A program made the translations under genes and the position numbers. Below, piece after piece: positions 43,512 through 52,495 of a DNA stretch of 64,000 nt. A model generated the notes under the pieces. The model did not search any database. It worked only from the letters and a program-made list of their open reading frames with translations, and was not told the origin of the DNA. Positions within the stretch are counted from its first letter, which is position 1. Each line of letters opens with the position of its first letter. This DNA is from Pyrenophora tritici-repentis (taxonomy: Eukaryota > Ascomycota > Dothideomycetes > Pleosporales > Pleosporaceae). The DNA lies in contig NC_089392.1 of the NCBI RefSeq assembly GCF_003171515.1, forward strand, positions 1,364,001-1,428,000, written 5' to 3'.

Positions 43512-46193
43512 TCACGACGTCGACTTTGTCAGCACAAAGCCGACATTGCACTCAGGCTCCCTCAGCACTTCGAGGAAAACATCGTCATCAATGACTACGG
43601 CCATGTTGTCCACAATGTCGTCCACGTTCTCGTCACCTTCCTTCTTCGTTGTTTCCTTGAGGATCTTCGTGTCGATGTGGCGGTACTCCATCAGCATCCT
43701 CAACTTGGGTAGTTTGGCAGCCCTCCTGGCCCGGATCTTGGCTTCTTGTTCCTCCATGTTGACTTGACTCGCTTTCGTTAGTGTCGGGTAAAGATCTTCC
43801 TCCGAGTCTTCAATATCATCTTCATCATCCGAGACCAATTCTTCAGCGTCAACCTTGACTTCCGCTGTGCCCTGGCCGCCACACGTACAGCCTGAAATGT
43901 CATGTGTCTGACAGCCATCACGCTCATCAAGGCGAAATAAGTCCCTCAGTTCCTCCTGCGAAAATGACGATGCAGAAGCCTTGTTATCAACCACGGCATT
44001 CGCAAGCCCCATCTTCATGATTTGACGTTGGTAGATCTTCTCGTCTAGACCGCCTTGTACCAGAAACCTGTACACTTTGCATGGCAGCTTCTGACCGTCA
44101 CGATGGATACGAGCCATGGCCTGCAGATCTGTAGCCGGGTTCCAATCAATATCGAAGAGTACAATGCGCGATGCGCCGATAAGATTGAGACCTACGCCTC
44201 CAGATTTGGCGGATAGGAGGAATGCAAAGGATGTGGTCTTTGGGGTCTTGTTGAACTTTTCCACCAGTGCTTGACGTTTTGAGGCAGGAGTACTACCATC
44301 AAGACGGAGGTAGGTGTACGATAGTGATACTAGGAGGCGCTCGATCATGTCAAGAGTGGTAGTATAGTTCGAGACGATGACAATCTTCTCCTCGGTAGTG
44401 GTGTAGATCCGATGTACGAGGCTGTCGAGCAGTCGCAGCTTGGCGCTTGAAGCACTTGAATTGAGGATGTTGTTCGGGATGAGCGGGAGGATGCTTTGAA
44501 GCATCTCCGATGGCGTGTCATCATTGTCCTTTGATGATTTAAGCAAGGAGGGGCTGTTGCAGATCTTCTTCAGTACGTTGATGAGCTGTAATGCGATGTC
44601 TGAGCTTCCCATGGCCAGCCTAAATGTCGGAGAATCGAGAACTGCGCGGTAGGCCTCGGCCTGGCCCTTGGTCGGCCTGCAAAAGACGATATGCTCCGTT
44701 TTTGGTGGTAGGTACTTGGAAAGCACTTCTGCCGTGCGTCGGATCATGAACTGACTTGTAAGGGAAACGAGTTCTTTCCATCGCGCCTCGCCTTTCTCCA
44801 AATCAGACTCGCTCGCATCTGGCTGACGACTGCGAATGATGGGTGCTTCAAATGTCCGCTTGAAAGCGGCGCGTTGTCCCAAGAGACCAGGATTAACAAA
44901 GTCGATAGCTGTGTAGAACTCGCCCAGATCGTTCTGTAGAGGAGTACCAGACAAGATGATGCGTCGCTCAGTGTTCAGGGACTGAATAGCAAGCATGGCC
45001 TTGTTGTTAGCCGTCTTCAGCCTATGACCCTCATCTGCAATAACGATATCAACACCACTACCCCTCTTTAGCTCTTCTTGGTAAACTCGCAGCATCTCGT
45101 ACCCGACAATCAAGATATTGTAAGACTTGCCCATGGTAAAGTTGGCAATCTTCTTGTTCTTTGCATCCAGCACGTAAACACCTATCCTTTCATTGCCAAG
45201 CCACTTTTTGAACTCGCGTTTCCAGTTATCAACCAGACCAGCGGGGCAGACGATGAGGGCTTTTTTGATGACGGGAGAAGCGCCATGGATCGGATTCTGC
45301 TTCATCAGCGTCCAGAGTAGCGCGATAGTCTGCAGTGTCTTTCCCAGGCCCATCTCGTCGGCCATGATGGCGCCTTCGCCCTCGCATCGCATGCCCATAA
45401 CGCATTCATAGAGAAACTGAACGCCATCGCGCTGATGTTCACGGAGATGTTTGCTGAGAACGGGGTCTACGACTACGTCGACAATCTGCTTCCCTTTCGG
45501 ACAAGAGTCAGGTCGCTTCATGATTAGGGCATTCGGTGCGTGTGGATCGTGACGGGGTTGTGGTATTGAAGGGTTACGCTGAGGTATGACCGTGTTAGAC
45601 AACAGAGGCGCTTTGAATAGCTGATTGCGTTGCGCGGAGGGCTTGTACTCTGGCACGTTTTCGCCATCATCAGCAGCAATGCTTTTCCTGTTGGCCTTTG
45701 ATTTAGCGGATGATAGAGGCTTGTATCCCGGTTCGACGCGCTTTGACTGCTCTATCGGTGCAGGCACAGCGGTGCCCAGAAACATGCGTCCAGCAAGATA
45801 ATCCGCCTTGTCAATGGAGCCCTCGACCTCAAGCTCTTTTCCACCCAGAGAGAGCGTTGAGCCCGGAAGAAGCGGTCGAGTGCACGCTCCTTTGCCCAGC
45901 TCCTTCCCAGTATCGCTATCCGTGAGGGTGGCATGGCCACCTACCACAGCGAGCACGCCGTCACCGTCCCATGTCTTGTTCTTCTTGGTTGTGTACTTTC
46001 TCCACAAAACCTTGTAGTAGTTCCCTTCCAGGCCTGGGGGCAGAAATTGTGCCGGCGCGGGGTTATTCAGCGTATTGAGGGGCTGTCGGCTTCCCGAAGA
46101 AAGTGCGTTGGATGAGATGCGTCGCTTCTTGTTGGCTGGCTCGCCGTTCCCAGTGTGATGGCGCGTGAGTGTCAGAGGCCGAAATGGCTTCAT
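43512..46193 (-). CDS. rdh54: SNF2-family recombination translocase Rdh54/Tid1 (RAD54B-like)
   Basis: Intronless, 893 residues. The N-terminal domain (about residues 50-165: YYKVLWRKYTTKKNKTWDGDGVLAV, LPGSTLSLGGKELEVEGSIDKADYLAGRMFLG in parts) distinguishes Rdh54/RAD54B from Rad54. The SNF2 motor follows with HQRDGVQFLYECVMG, Walker A DEMGLGKTLQTI, motif II ADEGHRLK, motif III LSGTPLQNDL, and the C-terminal helicase lobe with LRLDGST, SAKSGGVGLNLIGA and ARIHRDGQ. A cysteine-containing stretch (GCQTHDISGCTCGG) and an acidic segment come near the C-terminus. The protein translocates on double-stranded DNA, acts with Rad51/Dmc1 in recombination and removes Rad51 from DNA. The ATG at 46193 is supported by the basic start MKPFRPLTLTRHHTG. 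Confidence 0.95.
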   Translation of the reverse strand: MKPFRPLTLTRHHTGNGEPANKKRRISSNALSSGSRQPLNTLNNPAPAQFLPPGLEGNYYKVLWRKYTTKKNKTWDGDGVLAVVGGHATLTDSDTGKELGKGACTRPLLPGSTLSLGGKELEVEGSIDKADYLAGRMFLGTAVPAPIEQSKRVEPGYKPLSSAKSKANRKSIAADDGENVPEYKPSAQRNQLFKAPLLSNTVIPQRNPSIPQPRHDPHAPNALIMKRPDSCPKGKQIVDVVVDPVLSKHLREHQRDGVQFLYECVMGMRCEGEGAIMADEMGLGKTLQTIALLWTLMKQNPIHGASPVIKKALIVCPAGLVDNWKREFKKWLGNERIGVYVLDAKNKKIANFTMGKSYNILIVGYEMLRVYQEELKRGSGVDIVIADEGHRLKTANNKAMLAIQSLNTERRIILSGTPLQNDLGEFYTAIDFVNPGLLGQRAAFKRTFEAPIIRSRQPDASESDLEKGEARWKELVSLTSQFMIRRTAEVLSKYLPPKTEHIVFCRPTKGQAEAYRAVLDSPTFRLAMGSSDIALQLINVLKKICNSPSLLKSSKDNDDTPSEMLQSILPLIPNNILNSSASSAKLRLLDSLVHRIYTTTEEKIVIVSNYTTTLDMIERLLVSLSYTYLRLDGSTPASKRQALVEKFNKTPKTTSFAFLLSAKSGGVGLNLIGASRIVLFDIDWNPATDLQAMARIHRDGQKLPCKVYRFLVQGGLDEKIYQRQIMKMGLANAVVDNKASASSFSQEELRDLFRLDERDGCQTHDISGCTCGGQGTAEVKVDAEELVSDDEDDIEDSEEDLYPTLTKASQVNMEEQEAKIRARRAAKLPKLRMLMEYRHIDTKILKETTKKEGDENVDDIVDNMAVVIDDDVFLEVLREPECNVGFVLTKSTS

Positions 46194-46620
46194 GATCTCG
46201 GAGGTTGAGGGGTGGGCGGCGTTATGTACAGTGTAGAGCAGCGGATTGCCGTCGAGGTTTCGTGATGGAGAACGTTGAGGCGACGCGCCGGGACGCGGTC
46301 GTGCGCTGTCACGTGATTACGCATCACAACCCATATACATATACGAGTATGTAGGCACTCATGTAGACGCATATGGAATGATTTGGATATTTCCAATAGT
46401 TCATGAGTAAGCACAATGAGACATAATTTTAGGAAAAATCATGTTTACAGTTTATACACGGATGCAGCGCTTCACTCTAAGCATCAGCATTGATCGTTCG
46501 CATAGGTAATGAAGTGAACATCACTCTTCAATTTTCTTGAAGAAGGCATGGCGAAATAATGATGAACTCCATGTATTGCTCTATGTCCACATTCGGGTCG
46601 ACATGGTGGCCTTGAGGCGG
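46194..46620. other. Intergenic spacer
   Basis: 427 bp between rdh54 and the hydrolase pseudogene; nothing recognisable. Confidence 0.5.
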
Positions 46621-47657
46621 TCACTTCTGCAACCATCCTATAGCTTCCCATGCCATTTTGGTTTGCAGAGTAATGTGGTCAAGACCGGGAACCTCGAGGA
46701 ACTCGATGTTCGTCTTACGAAGATTGACCAAATCTGCAGTAGCTTTGGCAGCATCTGCTGACGTATTCAAGTCCAGGCTCCCATGGTACCACCTTATGGG
46801 GTTTGCGTTGATGTTCTGCAAGTCAAATGCCATGGTCGATTGCAAAGTCTCAGATCATTGTTGTATCCTTTACTGCCCTGCCACGCGATTTCTCTGATAG
46901 ATAGAATCTCTTTCTGCTGCTTTTTACGGTCTCCTTTGGCTTTGTGAATCCTATACACTAATTCGGCATCGAAATTATATTCCAACGACCAAAATGGTAC
47001 CCAGGCTACAAGCCAGCCTTGTATCTTCCATTTGATCCGTAGGGAAGTTTTGGCAAAGTCTGGATGCGTTGAGCCGCACATGGTGACTGTTTTTACTAGC
47101 CTGTTTTTGTCGAAGTGATACGCAGCAGCAAGTGCGTATGGACCGCCTCCGCTCACCGAGTAGATTCTGAACTTTTCAACTCCCAGGTAGTTGAGCAGAT
47201 ACTCAACGTCACACATAAATGCCGGGATTCCCCTGTCGTGAACGGTCGAGTAGCCATAGCCGGGGCGATCAATGACAACGAGGCGGATGCCATTATTCGC
47301 GGCATAATCGACTATCGAGCGGTACTCAAGCCGACCACCCGGTGTGCCATGGAACACGACCCATACTTATCCCAGCTCTCTATTCCTACCAATTCGCGCG
47401 TAACTCAATTTACCTCCTGAGGGTAGTGGAAGTATACAGCTGTCATTGGGCCACAAAACACCTGGTAAGGTGGTGTGCTTGACTTGGTCGCGATTGGAAA
47501 GAGTGGAGCTGTTCTGCGCTGACCGGCTGGAAATTGAGGGTGATTTCGTTATGCTTGCGGTGGATACATATCGAAATTTGGTGTATTGTCCAGTAAGTAT
47601 GCCTTGGAATAGTAGTGTTCGACACACACTACTGATAGCTCTGGCGCTGGCTTGCAT
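46621..47657 (-). pseudogene. Decayed alpha/beta hydrolase gene (in-frame stop plus frameshift)
   Basis: From an ATG at 47657 the frame encodes a Ser/Arg-rich N-terminus that could be a mitochondrial presequence (MQASARAISSVCRTLLFQ), then LPSGGKLSYARIG, the usual first strands of an alpha/beta hydrolase. A TAA at 47369-47367 interrupts it in the same frame immediately before VWVVFHGTPGGRLEY (oxyanion region). The frame then continues through VVIDRPGYGYS and the nucleophile elbow YSVSGGGPYA. Near 46836-46856 homology shifts to another frame: after GYNNDLRLC the continuation STMAFDLQNINANPIRWYHGSLDLNT with the acid/His end EVPGLDHITLQ is read one frame over, to a stop at 46621. I found no intron with sound sites and phase that fixes either break. 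Probable pseudogene, or a non-functional allele in this strain. Confidence 0.75.
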
Positions 47658-48467
47658 GGTTCGTGACGGTTGGCCCCACTCGCCAACTACTCTAACGGCC
47701 TTGAGAAGTGATGTCTCGCAGTCGAGATGAAGTTGACAGAAGAAACGTTCAAAAAGTAAAAGGCATTTGGAGACGGCGGGAAATACCTGGGGCAGGTTTA
47801 TATAAGTGACCCAGGGACAGGAAACATGTGCATCGAAGAGCATGCTCTTGTGGCACGAGCGGCACAAGTCCCGACCACGGCTTTGGTCTCCGCTGAATCC
47901 TTCTCAACATTGATCTGTCACTTTGGATAACTACAAAGGTTTTCGGGGTTACGACATTCTACCTATCCTTTCGTGTGAGAGTTACTGATTATTCTCTTGC
48001 ACAGTGTAGTTGTCTCGATTGAGGAGATTGTGGCATACCAGCGTTGTGTTCCGCAGACGACATCCTACTGACAGATGTACCTTGTATGCACGATGCCAGA
48101 TCCCCACCACTATGGCGCTGATCACGGGCCAAGATGCCGCATCATGCATACTTCAGCTGTGCTTTGCATTCGGCGCGACTAGTGTGGCCCAAGGGCAGTG
48201 CTGGCAGAAGAGGGCATCGTTGAAGCCAAGACGGTGTTACAAAGGACCTCAAGGTGGGGAGCGGGATCCGATTTGTTAGCCAATCACGTCGAAGCAACCA
48301 CAGCTTCTGGGGGTCATGGTTACACAAAGCGCGTAGAATGACAGCAAGAATTTGGGCTTGCATTAGAGCGCCTTTTTAACTTTAAAAAGTCGTCGATTTG
48401 TTAATAGGTCTGCCTGAAGGTTAAGTGGTTCCGATTCCGACACGGTGTTGCGATGTAGTATGCACGC
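47658..48467. other. Intergenic spacer
   Basis: 810 bp upstream of the hydrolase pseudogene and downstream of the DUF1770 gene. Frames are short and unrecognised. Confidence 0.5.
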
Positions 48468-49143
48468 TCAGTCTTGAGCAGCACTGGAGAACTCTCCCTG
48501 ATAATACTGCGTGGTGGTCAGTATGTGTCCATCAAACAGGTACCCGGCGCCTGACTTTCAAGAAGGCCACACTTACCTCGGACACGTTCTTCGCCAGCTT
48601 GGTATCGCGCAACTTTGACTTTGCGTTTGGTATCTTCCAGTTGTTGACCCCCCACCACCATCTCCGTATCCGCGCACCGACACCATGTCCGCTGAACTTG
48701 GCTGAGCGGTTCCAGTGCCGCCATCCGTTGAGAAGGAGAGTCCACAGCACGCCCTGGGCAAAGCACATTATGACCTGGGGCTGTCAATGACAATCTTGTC
48801 CTAGCGCAGTCGGCGCTTCATATCATACCTGATCCCGCAATGTGATCCATAACACACCTTGCCAGCCCTCTGCCTGCTCAATGCTCTTTAGATAACTTTG
48901 CTCGAACCGCAGGTCTGGCAGCGGAGGCATAGTATTCTTGCGCGGCACAGCATCTAATACGCTCACGGGGATCTCATCTTCGCCGACGTCTTCGCCGTTG
49001 GGGTCTGGGTGTCGGTTGAGGGTAACTGGCTGCTTCTCCGAGGCGGCCGTCGATGGGTTCGCGTCGTGTTGTACTGAGGGGTGCCGATTGATGGACGCGC
49101 TTTGTAGTATTGAGCCTACTTCGGCTGCTATATCCTCGGCCAT
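48468..49143 (-). CDS. DUF1770-type fungal protein
   Basis: Three exons on the minus strand: 49143-48829, 48774-48577, 48506-48468; 183 residues. The start MAEDIAAEVGSILQSASINRHPS, the central block MPPLPDLRFEQSYLKSIEQAEGW, and the C-terminal VGARIRRWWWGVNNWKIP with AKNVSEYYQGEFSSAAQD match, as I recall it, the fungal-only domain of unknown function DUF1770. The last exon encodes only 12 residues and was found because exon 2 ends in a strong donor (GAG|GTAAGT) and a CTGAC branch site plus CAG acceptor lie about 70 nt on. No transmembrane or signal sequence is clear, although the GVLWTLLLNGW segment is hydrophobic. Transcribed divergently from calcineurin B with a 269-bp shared spacer. Function unknown. 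Confidence 0.85.
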
Positions 49144-49412
49144 CAGGTCTGACTCGTTTCTTTCCCAGTCTTGGCGTATGTGAAGGGCGAGTTGGGGATG
49201 ATGTCGCAATTGAATCTACAGCTACAGCCTTGGCGGTTGACGTCGGGGGAGGGAGCGGAGCGGTGCCAGCCTCTAGCGCAATTGGACCCTTAGCCCAAGC
49301 AACGCAACAAGGCCTCTCCCAGCGCTCCAGCTCCGACGGCGACGGACAAGGCACCACAAGACAGACCTTCACCCGCCACCACCCCAATCCTCACCACAGA
49401 TAAACCGCCAAT
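49144..49412. promoter_or_regulatory. Shared divergent promoter, DUF1770 gene / calcineurin B
   Basis: Only 269 bp separate the two start codons, so both promoters must lie here. I see no convincing named binding site. Confidence 0.5.
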
Positions 49413-50148
49413 ATGGGTAATCAACAGTCAGGCCTGCTCGACAACATAGCCTCCGGTTCGAATTGTACGTGACTGCCCACGGACGAGATAGCAGGCCTGC
49501 TTGCCTGTGTGAGGGCCTGCGGGGCAAGGAAATGCTTGCTAACGGCATGCAGTCGACCGCGAGGAAGTAGACCGCCTGCGAAAGCGTTTTATGAAGTTGG
49601 ACAAGGTGCGCGACCAAGGCTGTACAGAGGTCCCATCGAGTTTCGCTAACACCGACCCAGGACAACTCCGGTACCATTGAGCGCGACGAGTTCCTAGCCC
49701 TTCCCCAAATCTCCTCCAACCCTCTTGCAACACGCATGATCGCCATCTTCGACGAGGATGGTGGCGGCGACGTCGACTTTCAAGAATTCGTCTCTGGCCT
49801 CTCAGCCTTCAGTAGCAAGGGCAACAAAGAGGAGAAGCTACGGTTCGCATTCCGCGTATACGACATTGACCGCGACGGCTACATCAGCAACGGCGAGCTC
49901 TTCATAGTACTGAAGATGATGGTTGGAAGCAACTTGAAGGATCAACAGCTGCAGCAGGTGCGTATACATGCGACATGCGACAGGCACAGCATAACACCTT
50001 GAACCATGGCTAACTTCTACCGTAGATTGTCGACAAGACCATAATGGAGGCCGACCTGGACCGCGACGGCAAAATTAGTTTCGAGGAGTTCACCAAGATG
50101 GTCGAGAACACGGATGTATCTATGAGCATGACTTTGGACCAGTTCTAG
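49413..50148 (+). CDS. cnb1: Calcineurin regulatory subunit B
   Basis: Four exons: 49413-49464, 49553-49605, 49661-49957, 50026-50148; 174 residues, the usual length. The start MGNQQS carries an N-myristoylation signal (Gly2). Four EF-hands are visible: [13 protein letters not shown] (joined across intron 2), [26 protein letters not shown] and [13 protein letters not shown]. It binds calcium and activates the catalytic subunit of the calcineurin phosphatase, which controls Crz1-type transcription, ion homeostasis, cell-wall stress and virulence in fungi. Donor and acceptor sites are standard and all phases agree. Confidence 0.97.
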
Positions 50149-50499
50149 TTATTACCCAATTACGAATGCAACGGCATCTACAGGCACGAGGGTTTCCTTG
50201 GCGGGGCGTTCATGGTGTTGCGGGCACACTGTGGAATGGGCTTGACAGTCTTCGATATTATCAATTCGCGATTGATTCACCTCATCACGTATACATGAGG
50301 GTTGCGTACCTTGCCCAAGGGGGGGTTCCACCAATCGACCCAAGCATAACTCGGCACTGCTGCTCTATCATTCTTCATACCTAACCTTCGCAGGGCCCCA
50401 CCCTCTACTTGTTTTCCATCCCCTATCACCTGCAGGCCGCTGATCGATATACTCTCTCAAACATATACATCATATCAGCCCATCTACATGTCCCACCTA
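50149..50499. other. Convergent intergenic spacer
   Basis: 351 bp between the 3' ends of cnb1 and the membrane protein gene; nothing seen. Confidence 0.5.
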
Positions 50500-51319
50500 T
50501 TAAAAGCCCCTCTTGAACCCAGGCATCCCACAAGCAGCATACATTGCAATAAACAAATGTATTCCAGCCGCCACGCAAAGCGCCGCACCCTCCCAGCTCC
50601 CCGCCTGAATTATCACCTCTCCTTCCCCACCACCAACCGCCTGATGCCCCAGCAAAATACCTATCTCATGCAGTGCCTTTGCACTCGTCAACGCACACAG
50701 CGCACCCGCCACACCCAGCGCGGCACTTGTCGCCAACAGCATCTTGGACGCTTTCGCATTTCTGCCGCCGCGATTATGGAAAATGCAATAGTAGACCAGC
50801 GAGACTAGGTACATAGGTGCGGCGAGCCCAGGTATCGGAATCAAAGAAGACTTTTGGAGAATCAGTGCCGATGCGAAAACAGGGTGCGACATTGATATAT
50901 CAGAGAGACCCAGTGGTGAATCACTAGGGAAACATTCCAGTGCTGCGGGAACGGCGTCTTCGCTTGGTTTCGTGATATTTGGGGGGAAGGAGGCACAGAG
51001 TCCTGCGTGATATCATGTCAGCATGGTCACACGCACATCTTCAACATCCAGCCCATGACAAGCATTCAATCCGCTCGTTTCCTTGGAGTAGCGCATACAT
51101 ACCATAATACCCTATTCTTACATCAACAGGCGGCTGTCCAGCAGTCCCATTTTGCGATATCCGCACCCAGTATAAATTCTCTATTCCTGCGCCTTTGCTG
51201 ATGCAGTCCAGGAGTTTGAAGAGATAGATTAGGAGCGCGATGAAGGTCAAGAGGCTGATGAAGAAGGTTTTGGTGAAGATGCGATGTCTGAAAAAGTTGA
51301 GCACGAGGAAGGGCAGCAT
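50500..51319 (-). CDS. Fig1/Sur7-like four-pass membrane protein
   Basis: Two exons, 51319-51103 and 51002-50500 (100-nt intron), 239 residues. TM1 is at about residues 16-36 (KTFFISLLTFIALLIYLFKLL). A long outer loop follows with possible N-glycosylation sites (NGT, NIT) and the cysteine pattern YYGLCASF..ALECF, formed across the intron and like the claudin-type GxC..C motif of Fig1/Sur7/PalI proteins. Three more hydrophobic segments follow (AAPMYLVSLVYYCIF, MLLATSAALGVAGALCALTSA, ALCVAAGIHLFIAMYAACG). Fig1 proteins assist calcium entry and membrane fusion in mating; Sur7 proteins mark eisosomes. Which branch this belongs to cannot be settled by eye. The gene ends about 215 bp left of the NLR element. 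Confidence 0.75.
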
Positions 51320-51535
51320 AGTGGTGGTGGCCTCCTGGGCGTAGATGTGGAAAACGATGTAGTAGATACAGAATTTGGAGTGCGCGACGAACTACGTAGC
51401 AGGGTATGAAGGAAAGGAGAGGACGCTGAGGAGCGAGTATTTATGAGGTGGATGCATCACGGATTTGGTGGTGATGGGGGGATTCCAGGGGTGGGTGTGA
51501 AGGTTGGTAGGTTATGGGTGCTTTGAATGCTACTA

Positions 51536-51600
51536 ACGTCCCTCCCTGAGTGCTGGGACACCCGCCGTACTAGGACAAATAAGGGGTACTTTGACTTTCA
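51536..51600. repeat. Left terminal inverted repeat of the NLR element (65-bp core)
   Basis: Matches the reverse complement of 57704-57768 at 61 of 65 bases. Three of the four differences are TG in the right copy and TA in the left copy, the change expected from RIP on the opposite strand. Internal tandem units: CCCTGAGTGCTGGGACA (bases 9-25) and a diverged copy (26-42). Degraded inverted homology continues to about 52020. Confidence 0.92.
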
Positions 51601-52020
51601 GTACTTCGCTTTGTTCGCACACCCTAATAATCGCTGTAAGTTTGTATTAGCAATATACTAGAGCTGTTTATGCGCTTATCCTAATTCTCCTAACTAAAAA
51701 TCACGTTGCTATTGCTACCCTTCTTGCGAATGTTACAAACGACCTTTATTGTGTGTATAATAGCGTGGCCCTGCTATCGCACTACTTAGAAGCTTTAACG
51801 ACCCGCTACACGTACAGAAGAAGTGTATCTAGCCCTAAGAACCCCCTGTTAGCACGGGAAGCCACGATCAGCCTTGTGCTTGCTGTGGTGCCTAAAACTA
51901 CGCAGGGTCGTCATGCGGATCGCTACTTCGGCTAGCGGTAAGGGACCCTGCACGCCTCACGTAATCATCTTTGATGTAATCTACTTTTGTGGCTAAAACA
52001 TCTGTGGCTATGGAAGCGCT

Positions 52021-52495
52021 TAACCATATCTAACATAGCACATCTTGTCTAGCGCTCTACGGCTGGCCGAATTCTTCTTGAGCGTCCATACGCGTACATC
52101 GATGCCCGCTGACTATGGCCTCATCTGCTCCTGTTAGCCGAGCCAGCCTAGCGTATCTATATCCCACTTCCTTCACTGCCATATCTCGATGAGCCAAGGC
52201 AGAAGTACCTGCCCGTCCGTTGGCGTGGCTGAAGCATGCAGGCTGCTGAGCATGTTGCAGCCTCGCTCACAACCTAGGCTGCGCCTCCCATCCCGCGCAT
52301 CCGCGACACAGCCTGTCGCCATCACCAACCTTCTGCGCGGCTGCTAAGTTCAATTCGAATCTAACACCCAAGTCGACGTACTCTGTCCGCCACCCCTACC
52401 AGCGACGACCATTGTCCTAACGAGCGGACGGGTCGCCATGCCCCATCGATCCTTCTGCCGCCATCGCTAGCCCTACAGCCTCCGTTCACGACGCG
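52021..52495. other. NLR promoter region inside the element
   Basis: 475 bp between the degraded left inverted repeat and the NLR start codon, C-rich towards the ATG as in other leaders of this window. No open frame of note. Confidence 0.5.

Noticed and set aside
47367..47410. A 48-nt intron (GTAAAT to AAG) that would remove the TAA in the hydrolase
   Set aside because: It would keep the frame but delete the conserved LSYARIG strand, lacks a branch site and pyrimidine tract, and leaves the second frameshift unexplained.
49455..49465. GGTTCGAATT, resembling a tRNA B box
   Set aside because: It lies in exon 1 of calcineurin B and has no matching A box or cloverleaf partners.
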